NCBI GenBank assembly: GCA_963680875.1
Contig: OY804580.1
Location: forward strand, 113,773,534-113,837,533
Direction of reading: 5' to 3'
DNA from: Bathymodiolus brooksi
Lineage: Eukaryota > Mollusca > Bivalvia > Mytilida > Modiolidae
DNA length: 64,000 bases
Under the pieces are notes generated by a model, which worked only from the letters and a program-made list of their open reading frames with translations, was not told where the DNA came from and searched no databases. Below, piece after piece: positions 46,745-58,711 of the stretch (positions are counted from its first letter, which is position 1; every line of letters starts with the position of its first letter). The translations under genes were made by a program, and so were the position numbers.

Positions 46745-47039
46745 CACGTGGTGTGAATGGGTGGAAATTCTATAAAGCACAAACAAGCAAGAAATGACAT
46801 ACTATCATTTTAAGAAAGTGTGAGGTGTGTCCTAATAAAATGTAACACAAATTGGATAAACAATGACTGTTTATTTTTCTGCAAAATGTGGGGCCGATTT
46901 TGGTAGTTAGTGAACTTAATGTGTACATAAATCTATGAAATCCAGTATATCATACAATAATTGACCACTTACACATTCCTTAATTGATTCTAAAATTAAA
47001 CGTTTCTATATATATATATATTTATACTGAGTTATTTCC

Positions 47040-49193
47040 CTTACGACAGTTAAAATAGTAACCGTTCCATGTAAGAGCTCCCTTACAATGGGTAAAATAG
47101 TAACCGTTCCATGTAAGAGCTCCCTTACAATGGGTAAAATAGTAACCGTTCCATGTAAGAGCTCCCTTACAATGGGTAAAATAGTAACCGTTCCATATAA
47201 GAGCTCCCTTACAATGGGTAAAATAGTAACCGTTCCATGTAAGAGCTCCCTTACAATGGGTAAAATAGTAACCGTTCCATGTAAGAGCTCCCTTACAATG
47301 GGTAAAATAGTAACCGTTCCATGTAAGAGCTCCCTTACAATAGGTAAAATAGTAACCGTTCCATGTAAGAGCTCCCTTACAATGGGTAAAATAGTAACCG
47401 TTCCATGTAAGAGCTCCCTTATAATGGGTAAAATAGTAACCGTTCCATGTAAGAGCTCCCTTACAATGGTAAAATAGTAACCGTTCCATGTAAGAGCTCC
47501 CTTACAATGGGTAAAATAGTAACCGTTCCATGTAAGAGCTCCCTTACAATGGGTAAAATAGTAACCGTTCCATGTAAGAGCTCCCTTACAATGGGTAAAA
47601 TAGTAACCGTTCCATGTAAGAGCTCCCTTACAATGGGTAAAATAGTAACCGTTCCATGTAAGAGCTCCCTTACAATAGGTAAAATAGTAACCGTTCCATG
47701 TAAGAGCTCCCTTACAATGGGTAAAATAGTAACCGTTCCATGTAAGAGCTCCCTTACAATGGGTAAAATAGTAACCGTTCCATGTAAGAGCTCCCTTACA
47801 ATAGGTAAAATAGTAACCGTTCCATGTAAGAGCTCCCTTACAATAGGTAAAATAGTAACCGTTCCATGTAAGAGCTCCCTTACAATGGGTAAAATAGTAA
47901 CCGTTCCATGTAAGAGCTCCCTTACAATGGGTAAAATAGTAACCGTTCCATGTAAGAGCTCCCTTACAATGGGTAAATTGGTAACCGTTCCATGTAAGAG
48001 CTCCCTTACAATGGGTAAAATAGTAACCGTTCCATGTAAGAGCTCCCTTACAATGGGTAAAATAGTAACCGTTCCATGTAAGAGCTCCCTTACAATGGGT
48101 AAAATAGTAACCGTTCCATGTAAGAGCTCCCTTACAATAGGTAAAATAGTAACCGTTCCATGTAAGAGCTCCCTTACAATGGTAAAATAGTAACCGTTCC
48201 ATGTAAGAGCTCCCTTACAATAGGTAAAATAGTAACCGTTCCATGTAAGAGCTCCCTTACAATAGGTTAAATAGTAACCGTTCCATGTAAGAGCTCCCTT
48301 ACAATGGGTAAAATAGTAACCGTTCCATGTAAGAGCTCCCTTACAATAGGTTAAATAGTAACCGTTCCATGTAAGAGCTCCCTTACAATGGTAAAATAGT
48401 AACCGTTCCATGTAAGAGCTCCCTTACAATGGGTAAAATAGTAACCGTTCCATGTAAGAGCTCCCTTACAATGGGTAAAATAGTAACCGTTCCATGTAAG
48501 AGCTCCCTTACAATAGGTAAAATAGTAACCGTTCCATGTAAGAGCTCCCTTACAATGGTAAAATAGTAACCGTTCCATGTAAGAGCTCCCTTACAATAGG
48601 TAAAATAGTAACCGTTCCATGTAAGAGCTCCCTTACAATAGGTTAAATAGTAACCGTTCCATGTAAGAGCTCCCTTACAATGGGTAAAATAGTAACCGTT
48701 CCATGTAAGAGCTCCCTTACAATAGGTTAAATAGTAACCGTTCCATGTAAGAGCTCCCTTACAATGGTAAAATAGTAACCGTTCCATGTAAGAGCTCCCT
48801 TACAATAGGTAAAATAGTAACCTTTCCATGTAAGAGCTCCCTTACAATGGGTAAAATAGTAACCGTTCCATGTAAGAGCTCCCTTACAATGGGTAAAATA
48901 GTAACCGTTCCATGTAAGAGCTCCCTTACAATGGGTAAAATAGTAACCGTTCCATGTAAGAGCTCCCTTACAATGGGTAAAATAGTAACCGTTCCATGTA
49001 AGAGCTCCCTTACAATAGGTAAAATAGTAACCGTTCCATGTAAGAGCTCCCTTACAATGGTAAAATAGTAACCGTTCCATGTAAGAGCTCCCTTACAATA
49101 GGTAAAATAGTAACCGTTCCATGTAAGAGCTCCCTTACAATGGGTAAAATAGTAACCGTTCCATGTAAGAGCTCCCTTACAATGGTAAAATAG
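47040..49193 (+). repeat. 42-bp satellite, about 51 units
   Basis: Unit GTAACCGTTCCATGTAAGAG then CTCCCTTACAATGGGTAAAATA. Variants ATAGGTAAAA, ATAGGTTAAA and a one-base-short ATGGTAAAA unit (41 bp) mark higher-order structure: the series from about 48180 to 48550 reappears about 375 bp later. Since 42 is a multiple of three, long open frames occur on both strands; they are by-products. Each unit contains AAGAGCTCCCTT with a short palindrome (GAGCTC). Confidence 0.95.
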
Positions 49194-50509
49194 TAGAATT
49201 TGCTTATAATTTTTTTAGATTTGAACCTTGTAAAAAATTAGAGGACAGTTTTATAGCAAAAAGAAAATTCACAGGTTGTTACAATATTAAAATTGTGTAA
49301 AGGTGACAAATATATAGATCAATATTCATTGTATTTTAATTTAAATTGACCCTTTTGCAGCATATTAAGGGGAAATAACTCCTAAAAAAATGTATAAAAA
49401 CCTATTTTAGAATAAAGTTGGAAATATGCAAATGTTCTGTTGACTTGTCCATTTGGAATTGTGTTGCACTTGCATATCTTAAAAAAAATCTGCAGATTTT
49501 ATTTAAATTATTATTATTTGAACTTTTATTCCTGATAAATTAATCCAAAAAAAGAATCCAGATTGTGTGTTAGTCAATATAGATGTGGTTTTTAGCTGTA
49601 TTGATTGAAGTTTTATAACATCAATAATAATGTTGCCACCTTTTCATTGTTGTAAGGATAAACTTAAAACTCACCAGACAGAGAGAAGAAAAAAAAATCT
49701 TTAAGATTAAATGGAAAATAGGGCAAAATATATTGAAATTGAAATTCATAATGCTATTTATTTAATATATATTGATATGAATTTGAAAAACAATAAAATA
49801 TGACAAATCAAGAATATTTTTCCTGGATTACGACATCACTGCCAGCGGTGATTCTATTCATTACAGTTTATTAATGCCACCTGATAATCAAACCCACCTT
49901 ATTATGCATATATTGGTCTTTTTGTAGATTACATGAAGAGTTTTAAAAGCATGTTGATAGATGTTCATAAACTCATTAAAAATACCTAAATGCAAGTCAA
50001 AGGTCAGCCATTAATGCTGAACCAATGGAATTGATTGATTTAGCACATTGTTTATCATCATACAAAAATTACCGTTGAACCACGTTATCTTGAACCCAGG
50101 TAAATCATGTCTGTGGATAACTCGCATTAAAAATATGGTCCGCTTGTAATATTTATTAACTTAATTTAGCCTTGATGACTTGAATAAGTGAACTTGGATA
50201 ATTTAGAATAAAACCGCTAGTGTCTTTGACATAATTAAAGTTTATTATTATACCTCAGTATATACTTTCTTAAAGCTTTTTTAAAGAAATAAAAATGCTA
50301 TTGTTTCACATTTTTAACACTGAGACTATTGACCGGTCCATAGTTTTCAAGACTATTGACTGCCGCTGAACTATTTACTGGCAACTTAAACAACTTTCGC
50401 GGAATTTTTAATTGGACGTCGCTTATTGAACAAACTACGGTAATTGTTATGCGTGATCCTCTGGCGTTATCGTCGCTATCGAGAAACCCGGATTTTTTTT
50501 CTTCAAAAT
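49194..50509. other. No gene recognised
   Basis: AT-rich unique sequence; the frame at 50356-50562 has no known domain. Confidence 0.5.
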
Positions 50510-50922
50510 TTAAAAAATTAAAAAAAAAAATCCAAAATTTCAGTTTTCATAAAATTTCATAAAATTTCAAAATTTTCAAAAAAAAATTCAAAATTTTAAA
50601 ATAAAAAAAATAAAAATTTTAAAGTTCAAAATTTCAAAATTTTCACAAAATTTTCACAAAATTTCCAAATTTCCAAATTTCAAAAATTTCAAAAAAATTC
50701 AAAATTTTCATAAAACTTGTAGTCATCATGTACATTTATGTTGAAGTCTACTTTCTCAAAAGAATCACTTATGAATGACTGGGGAAATAGCATAAAAATG
50801 TCCATGAGACAATATTCAGATTTATAATGCAAAATACTGGCAAAAGATGCCTGATTTTATTGGTCTTTATCATTTTGAGGTGATCATTCAATTATGAGTC
50901 TAATGTTTTTCGGCATACTAAA
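50510..50922. repeat. Duplicated block, copy 2
   Basis: Same order as 29500-29924: TTTCATAAAATTTC-rich tract, then TAAAACTTGTAGTCATCATG, ATGAATGACTGGGGAAATAG and TTGAGGTGATCATTCAATTA, about 20.9 kb downstream of copy 1 and in the same orientation. Confidence 0.85.
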
Positions 50923-51064
50923 ATACTTATAGACTGTATTCGGGGATAGCAAGTTTGCTGTCCCCTCGACCCTGACTATTGACCTCGGCTTCGCCTCGGT
51001 CAATAGTCAGTGTCTCAGGGACAACAAACTTGCTATTCCCTCATACCCAGTCAATAAGTATATA
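50923..51064. mobile_element. Foldback (palindromic) MITE, copy 2
   Basis: ATACTTATAGACTG and CAGTCAATAAGTAT ends, AGCAAGTTTGCTGTCCC against GGGACAACAAACTTGCT, and the same inner CTGACTATTGACC stem. A few changes from copy 1 (GTTTGCTGTCC for GTTTGTTGTCC). Confidence 0.85.
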
Positions 51065-51545
51065 ATATTGACATTGAAAATGCTGGCGTCTTCGATATAG
51101 CAAAGTTTAATTCTGACATTAAAGAAGCTGGCGTCTTCGAATTAGCAAGGTTTAATTCTGACATTAATAAACGCTGGCGTCTTCGACATAACAAGATTTA
51201 ATTCTGACATTAAAAACGCTGGCATCTATGTAGCAAGGTTTTATTCTGACAATAAAACCACCGGTGTCTGACATGGCAAGGGTTAATTCTGACCTTTAAA
51301 ACGCTGGTGTCTTCAACTTAACAAGATTTAATTCAGATGAAACCGTTGACGCCTTTGACATAACAAGATTAAGTTCAGAATAAAACCACTGACTTTGACA
51401 TAACTTATTTTAGTTCAGATTAACACTGCTGGGTGTCTTCGACATAACAACGTTCAGTTCAGATTAAAACCACTGACTTTGACATGGCTTGTTTTAATTC
51501 AGATTAACACTGCTGAGCGTCTTCGACATAACTTGGTTCAACAGT
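51065..51545 (+). repeat. Degenerate 50-65-bp tandem repeat
   Basis: About nine units of the form GCTGGCGTCTTCGACATAAC then AAGATTTAATTCTGACATTA, increasingly diverged to the right (CACTGACTTTGACATAAC, GTTTTAATTCAGATTAACAC). Confidence 0.75.
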
Positions 51546-52689
51546 ATGATTACATTGTTGTTTAAGCTTGTCATTTTTATAGAAATCTCTTTTCGTATAG
51601 CATTTACATATTTTTTTAGGTGCAATGTATAGACGATTTATAATATTGTTATTTTAATTCTTGTAGTTTTGCTTATTATCTCCCCTTCCTTATAATCTTT
51701 CACTATTATACATCTCAATTTGCAGAATTCCATGGCTTGATTTTAAATTAAAAATGTATAAAGACTTCACTTTAGATCATAAGAAAATGATGAAAAAGGG
51801 CAAACATATTTAGTAAAATTACATTTGTCACAATACAAGCTTCAATATTTATGAATATTAATTAATATACAAATTTTTTTTTGTAAAAGTATATTTTTGT
51901 GAAAAGAATTAATTTCCACCCGATTTTTTCAAATTTTATATTCATTGTTTATATTTGAAGTGTTTCTATCATGATAATCTCATTTTATGGACTTTTGTCA
52001 AATAATGTTTTAAAACTTAAGATCTGATTTTTTGTGTACTATACATATTATATATAGATTTCCTCCCATGTGCCGTTTTAATACCACATATTTTCTAAAT
52101 ATAAAAATGCATCTTTTGTGCCATAGTTACACTTCATAAACACTGGCTGTTTTATTTTTACAATTTACTCTATAAATAAACCAAACAAATAATGATGCTT
52201 TTTTCTTCCTCCAATATCCTAAACATTATTTTGTTAAACATTTTTTTTTTTTTTTATTATTAGTGATTGTTATTTATTAATTTGTTAAATACTCAATTGT
52301 AAATATGTCCCACCGCTGTATAATGAAGCTACGTGTAAATAAATACCAACAATATTTAAAAAGTAATATTGTTTTTTTTATCGTAAGATTTTGTCATCTC
52401 CGTAGGGTAAAACCTGTCATCAACAGTGCGACATCTTGATGTCGAGTTGATGGTGGATAATTTAGAATTAGTGTTTACATTTTAAACGATGAAAATTCAC
52501 ATTTATTTTGCATTCTTCGTCGATAGAAATTGTTAAACTTATTTAAAATAAAAGTCTTGATTAAAGAAATTTATCTCTTTGTTTGCATTATGAATATGAA
52601 TTATTTAATGAAATTTGAGTCATATCTATTTAGAAACAAACACCATATGTATTAATGTTACTTTTCGATATCTTCAATACTATTTTGTA
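51546..52689. other. No gene recognised
   Basis: AT-rich unique sequence with homopolymer runs (13 T near 52245). Confidence 0.5.
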
Positions 52690-53881
52690 ATTACCGTCAT
52701 TAGGGTTGCATAATGCGCATTGGTGCATAATGTGCACCCCCTCTTGGCCTTGAAAATCTCCGGAAAAAACTAATTCGTGTCTATAATGCGCATGGACTTC
52801 CCAAAAAAAAAAACCCCGTAAGAATTAAATATCAATCGTATATATTTTTCAGTCCTTTGAGCATGTTTCATTTGCTGGGAGAATTTAAGAACCATTTATC
52901 TCTTCGTCTTCAATAAAGTTGCAAAATATTAAATGTGTTGGGTTTTATTGGCGTTTTTATATGATGTTTTTAATATCCGGATGTTGTGTAATGGATTCGA
53001 AATATTGTACAGCATCGGTAAATATAAGTTTAAATTCCGGATCTGAACGTAAATTAACACAGTTGATAGTTGAAGATGACGGAAAATAATGATATAGAAT
53101 AAAGAAAGGCAAACAATTGTCACTTATTATGACATTGTTGAACATTGCTAAGCTTGTGAGGAGTTGTTGAAAATACGGTTGTTACGTACATCAAAGAGCG
53201 CCAACAATCCGTGATTTGTTTGTATTTTTAAAATTGACCAAATAATTAATGATCATGAATAAACTACAAATAATGCCTTATTATTTAGTGGTGAAATAGC
53301 ATCCAAGCCATGCAATCAAAACAGATTGTTATATGTTGTAATTTTGTGTTAATCGGATTTAACTTCACCTGGGAGCAATCAAGCTATTAGACTTGACAAA
53401 AAAATTGACAAATACATTTTATTGTTTCTTTTCTTTTTATTTCAATCACTATTATCTTGTGTAAACACAGTCTGACAGTCTAATTATACTTGCACACATT
53501 GAAATCTTATCGGCAAGATTATTGATTATTTTACACATGGCTAGATATAGTCAGACGTTTATATTTAGTTTATTTTCGTATCTATCAAAGGTAAATATTT
53601 ACAAGTACAAAACAAAACTGCAATAGACAGTTTTAATTCTTCAATAATTAAAACATAGTAGATGCAATTAATTATTTTGTGGAATAGTGTCCAAACAATT
53701 TAAGAAATATTTAACATTGCATGTTTACAATGGTAAACAAAAAAACATGGCGGACATGTGATTTCCCGGTCTGGGAAAGAGTGAAACACATTGTTCTTAT
53801 TTATAATGCGCACCCCTCCTACAAAAAAAAAAAGAATCTGGGCAAAATCCAGCATATTATGCAACCCTAAATACGGTACTG
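52690..53881. mobile_element. 1.2-kb non-autonomous TIR element
   Basis: The left end TTACCGTCATTAGGGTTGCA and, on the opposite strand, the right end AGTACCGTATTTAGGGTTGC are inverted repeats, followed inside by CATAATGCGCA and a matching TAATGCGCACCCC on the other side. TA flanking the left end and TACT at the right are compatible with a pogo/Tc1-type TA duplication but do not prove it. Interior frames match no transposase. Confidence 0.65.
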
Positions 53882-54029
53882 AAATATGTGTTTCAGATTA
53901 GAATGTGAAAACCTAATTTTGAGAAAAAAATGGAATTTTTGATTATTACTGTTACATGTATTTTATTAAATTAAACTTAAATGTTTTTATTGCTCCTGAA
54001 GACTTATAAATTATTTGAACTTCAAATAT

Positions 54030-54115
54030 TTTGGCTTTGAGTGTACCTGACGTAGGTTATTCCAGGAAAATGCACTAAATTTGATATCTACGTTTTTATT
54101 ACTGCCATTTTTTTG
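54030..54115 (-). repeat. Fragment of element R3 without amplification
   Basis: Minus strand: ACGTAGATATCAAATTTAGT, GCATTTTCCTGGAATAACCT, ACGTCAGGTACACTCA. This is the entry module plus one copy of the 25-bp unit. Confidence 0.7.
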
Positions 54116-54464
54116 ACATTTCATATATGCACTACAGTAGATATTCGATATATCGTTTTTAAGTTTTTAAGAAAAGAGAAAAAAGTTTAATTAAAAGAAA
54201 GAAAAGAGTTAAAAGTTGATTTACTTCCATACATTTAATATATTTGTTCTTCAGAATTAAATGATGACTTAAGAATCAAGTTTAAGGTATATTATTTGCC
54301 CACCTATGATTGTTGTGAACAATTAAGTTTATATGTATTTATAATGTATTATTGTTTACTTATGGTATTTGTTGAATACCACAATAAATTGTTATTTTGT
54401 AAAAAAAGAAAAATTGTTTTATTTTTATAACTGTATCAGAAGAGGAGGATTGGGATACCATTAT

Positions 54465-54550
54465 CAGGTTTAACACTGCCACATTTTTGTGCCTGTTCCA
54501 AGCCAGGACCTGGATTTTCAATGCCATATGTCACAGTCTATTTTGTGTTC
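54465..54550 (+). repeat. Dispersed repeat R4 leading into the 70-bp array
   Basis: CAGGTTTAACACTGCCACAT, TTTTGTGCCTGTTCCAAGCC and GTCTATTTTGTGTTCAATTG match the single copy at 31530-31635 and then run without a break into the first array unit. Confidence 0.65.
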
Positions 54551-57243
54551 AATTGGCGAGAGGTGGTTGTTGGTTTTGTTGATATTGGTGGAATAGTTGA
54601 TCATTATTGTTTAAACTTTCGTTAGGTGAGAGGTGGTTGTTGGATTTGTTAATATTGGTGGAATTGTTGACCATCACTGTTTAAACTTTCTTTAGATGAG
54701 AGGTGGTTGTTGGATTTGTTGATATTGGTAGAATTGTTGACCATCACTGTTTAAGCTTTCTTTAGATGAGAGGTGGTTGTTGGTTTTGTTGATATTGGTA
54801 GAATTGTTGACCATCACTGTTTAAGCTTTCTTTAGATGAGAGGTGGTTGTTGGATTTGTTGATATTGGTAGAATTGTTGACCATCACTGTTTAAACTTTC
54901 TTTAGGTGAGAGGTGGTTGTTGGTTTTGTTGATATTGCTAGAATTGTTGACCATCACTGTTTAAACTTTCTTTAGGTGTGAGGTGGTTGTTGGATTTGTT
55001 GATATTGGTAGAATTGTTGACAATCACTGTTTAAGCTTTCTTTAGGTGATAGGTGATTGTTGGTTTTGTTGATATTGGTGGAATTATTGACCATAACTGT
55101 TTAAACTTTCTTTAGGTGAGAGGTGGTTGTTTGTTTTGTTGATATTGGTAGAATTGTTGACCATCACTGTTTAAACTTTCTTTAGGTGTGAGGTGGTTGT
55201 TGGTTTTGTTGATATTGGTGGAATTGTTGACCATAACTGTTTAAACTTTCTTTAGGTGAGAGGTGGTTGTTGGTTTTGTTGATATTGGTAGAATTGTTGA
55301 CCATCACTGTTTAAGCTTTCGTTAGATGAGAGGTGGTTGTTGGTTTTGTTGATATTGGTAGAATTGTTGACCATCACTGTTTAAACTTTCTTTAGGTGAG
55401 AGGTGGTTGTTGGTTTTGTTGATATTGGTAGAATTGTTGACCATCACTGTTTAAACTTTCTTTAGATGAGAGGTGGTTGTTGGTTTTGTTGATATTGGTA
55501 GAATTGTTGACCATAACTGTTTAAACTTTCTTTAAGTGAGAGGTGGTTGTTGGTTTTGTTGATATTGGTAGAATTGTTGACCATCACTGTTTAAGCTTTC
55601 TTTAGATGAGAGGTGGTTGTTGGATTTGTTGATATTGGTGGAATTGTTGACCATCACTGTTTAAGCTTTCTTTAGGTGAGAGGTGGTTGTTGGTTTTGTT
55701 GATATTGGTAGAATTGTTGACCATCACTGTTTAAACTTTCTTTAGGTGGGAGGTGGTTGTTGGTTTTGTTGATATTGGTAGAATTGTTGACCATTACTGT
55801 TTAAACTTTCTTTAGATGAGAGGTGGTTGTTGGATTTGTTGATATTGGTAGAATTGTTGACCATCACTGTTTAAACTTTCTTTAGGTGAGAGGTGGTTGT
55901 TGGTTTTGTTGATATTGGTAGAATTGTTGACCATCACTGTTTAAACTTTCTTTAGGTGAGAGGTGGTTGTTGGATGTGTTGATATTGGTAGAATTGTTGA
56001 CCATCACTGTTTAAACTTTCTTTAGGTGAGAGGTGGTTGATGGTTTTGTTGATATTGGTAGAATTGTTGACCATCACTGTTTAAACTTTCTTTAGGTGTG
56101 AGGTGGTTGTTGGATTTGGTGATATTGGTAGAATTGTTGACAATCACTGTTTAAGCTTTCTTTAGGTGAGAGGTGGTTGTTGGTTTTGTCAATATTGGTG
56201 GAATTGTTGACCATAACTGTTTAAACTTTCTTTAAGTGAGAGGTGGTTGTTGGTTTTGTTGATATTGGTAGAATTGTTGACCATCACTGTTTAAGCTTTC
56301 TTTAGATGAGAGGTGGTTGTTGGATTTGTTGATATTGGTGGAATTGTTGACCATCACTGTTTAAGCTTTCTTTAGGTGAGAGGTGGTTGTTGGTTTTGTT
56401 GATATTGGTAGAATTGTTGACCATCACTGTTTAAACTTTCTTTAGATGAGAGGTGGTTGTTGGTTTTGTTGATATTGGTAGAATTGTTGACCGTAACTGT
56501 TTAAACTTTCTTTAAGTGAGAGGTGGTTGTTGGTTTTGTTGATATTGGTAGAATTGTTGACCATCACTGTTTAAACTTTCTTTAGGTGAGAGGTGGTTGT
56601 TGGTTTTGTTGATATTGGTAGAATTGTTGACCATCACTGTTTAAGCTTTCTTTAGGTGAGAGGTGGTTGTTGGATTTGTTGATATTGGTGGAATTGTTGA
56701 CCATCACTGTTTAAACTTTCTTTAGGTGAGAGGTGGTTGTTGGTTTTGTTGATATTGGTAGAATTGTTGACCATCACTGTTTAAACTTTCTTTAGGTGAG
56801 AGGTGGTTGTTGGATTTGTTGATAATGGTAGAATTGTTGACCATCACTGTTTAAACTTTCTTTAGGTGAGAGGTGGTTGTTGGATTTGTTGATAATGGTA
56901 GAATTGTTGACCATCGCTGTTTAAACTTTCTTTAGGTGAGAGGTGGTTGTTGGTTTTGTTGATATTGGTGGAATTGTTGACCATCACTGTTTAAGCTTTC
57001 TTTAGATGAGAGGTGGTTGTTGGATTTGTTGATATTGGTAGAATTGTTGACCATCACTGTTTAAACTTTCTTTAGGTGAGAGGTGGTTGTTGGATTTGTT
57101 GATATTGGTAGAATTGTTGACCATCACTGTTTAAACTTTCTTTAGGTGAGAGGTGGTTGTTGGATTTGTTGATATTGGTAGAATTGTTGACCATCACTGT
57201 TTAAACTTTCTTTAGGTGAGAGGTGGTTGTTCATTTTGTTGAT
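54551..57243 (+). repeat. 70-bp tandem array, about 38 units
   Basis: Unit GTGAGAGGTGGTTGTTGGTT, TTGTTGATATTGGTAGAATT, GTTGACCATCACTGTTTAAA, CTTTCTTTAG. Variation is a handful of positions (GTGAG/ATGAG, GGATTTG/GGTTTTG, AAACTTT/AAGCTTT, GGTAG/GGTGG). The unit junction CTTTCTTTAG/GTGAG juxtaposes splice-acceptor and splice-donor consensus. No open frame of length. Confidence 0.95.
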
Positions 57244-57344
57244 ATTTGTGGACAATATGGTAGGTTTGACAAATAATGCATTTCGAGAAGCAAATAGAAA
57301 GATATATAAACAAGGGCAATGCAAAGCGTTGCGTATCCCTTCGC

Positions 57345-57935
57345 CTAAAAATTAGACCGTGTGACCTTGACCTTTGACCTGGAAAATCAATAGGGTTTCA
57401 GATTCTCATAAGGTCTAAGTATGTATCAAGTTTGGTCAAAATCCATTGAAGGATGTTGATTCTAGAGTGTTCACAAGGATGTTACGCGGTAAATATATGA
57501 CCCGGTGACATTGACCTTTGACCTTTTACCTTGAAAATCAATAGGGTTCCAGACTCTCCTAAAGACTATGTATGTACCACGTTTGGTCAAAATCCATTGA
57601 AGGATGTTGATTCTAGAGAGTTCACAAGGATGTTACGCGGTAACAATTTGACCCGGTGACATTGACCTATGACCTTGAAAATCAATAGGGTTCCAGACTC
57701 ACCTAAGGACTAAGTATGCACCAAGTTTGGTCAAAATCCATTGAAGGATGTTGATTCTAGGGTGTTCACAAGGATGTTACACGGTACAAAATTTACCCAG
57801 TGACCTTGACCGTTGACCTATGACCTTGAAAATCAATAGCTTTCTAGATTCCCTTAAAGGGTAAATATGTACCAAGTTTGGTCAAAATCCATTGAAGGAT
57901 GTTGATCCTAGAGTGTTCACAAGGATGTTACGGAA
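57345..57935 (+). repeat. ~150-bp repeat, four units, with TGACCTTTGACCT motifs
   Basis: Each unit has CTTGACCTTTGACC or a variant, GAAAATCAATAGGGTTYCAG, CAAGTTTGGTCAAAATCCAT, TGAAGGATGTTGATTCTAGA and GTTCACAAGGATGTTACGCG. The family is a common bivalve dispersed repeat. A perfect DR1-type nuclear-receptor site (TGACCTTTGACCT) lies at 57368-57380 and 57512-57524; later units are altered. Confidence 0.85.
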
Positions 57936-58012
57936 GGACGAACGGACGGAAGGACGGAAGGAAGGAAGGAAAGACGGACGGACGGACGGACGGACGGACG
58001 GACGGACGGACG
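57936..58012 (+). repeat. (GGAC)n/(GGAA)n microsatellite
   Basis: GGAAGGAAGGAAAGACGG then about nine GGAC units. It closes the 150-bp repeat and is followed by TATCCCTTCGCAACTTCG, complementary-like to GTTGCGTATCCCTTCGCC at 57329 in the usual terminus of this repeat family. Confidence 0.9.
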
Positions 58013-58059
58013 ATAGCGTTACTATATCCCTTCGCAACTTCGTTGGCGAGGGGATAATT

Positions 58060-58270
58060 AGTGTGCACAATGTGTTTCTGGAATAACATTCGCCAGGAAC
58101 CTTCAGGGTGAATAACATTCGCCGGGAACCTTCAGGGTCAGAAGATTGGAAAGATAAGTAATTTAAAAGTCTTTGCGAGCAAGAAAGCTAACAGAATAAC
58201 AACATTTGGGTTGGCTAAGATCACTTATTGCCGAAGGGGGAATCTTAGCTCTAGTTTGTATCTTCAATAC
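58060..58270 (+). repeat. Element R3, short copy
   Basis: GTTTCTGGAATAACATTCGC, two units with AGGAACCTTCAGGGT, then the exit module AGAAGATTGGAAAGATAAGT and GGCTAAGATCACTTATTGCC. Confidence 0.7.
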
Positions 58271-58479
58271 ATCATACGTATATCATGCAGGCCAATGGAA
58301 ATGGCACATTGAACAAACCAAAAACACGAACAAAACAGAATATAAACTACAAATAAATCTCACAGTGAATTGATTGATTGATTGATACATCCAACATATG
58401 TACTGCTCTAGTATATCATCCTAACAAAATTGCATTGGACAAATTATATACATGATGTTTTCCCAGAATTCAAATAAAA

Positions 58480-58645
58480 GCAGCCACCTTGATGTGTTGT
58501 GGATAATCTAAGAAGAGTTTGAAGATAACAAAGGGGTAATCAGAATATGCAAATCGAAGGACAGATAACATGATGGCCAATAGAAAAAGGACAAAAGAAC
58601 AAACAACGATCTACAAAATATACACATAAAACTAAACATCCACAA
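58480..58645 (-). repeat. Dispersed repeat R2, inverted copy
   Basis: Minus strand: TTGTTTGTTC, TCCTTCGATTTGCATATTCT, GATTACCCCTTTGTTATCTT, CAAACTCTTCTTAGAT. Same family as 11245-11640. Confidence 0.65.
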
Positions 58646-58705
58646 AAAATAAGGTGATTTTCAGAAGCTGAAGAATAAACATCTGTTCAATTCTATAATA
58701 AATCC

Positions 58706-58711
58706 TTTATT
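58706..58711 (-). promoter_or_regulatory. AATAAA polyadenylation signal of the IL-17-like gene
   Basis: AATAAA on the minus strand (plus TTTATT), about 150 nt past the stop codon. It fits a short 3' UTR. Confidence 0.55.

Noticed and set aside
47006..49080. Long open frames (up to 398 codons) on both strands over the 42-bp array
   Set aside because: The period is a multiple of three and the peptide is simply the translated repeat in several overlapping frames; frames are broken wherever a 41-bp unit occurs.
57892..58118. Coding frames rich in RTDG or RPSV repeats
   Set aside because: They are translations of the GGAC/GGAA microsatellite.
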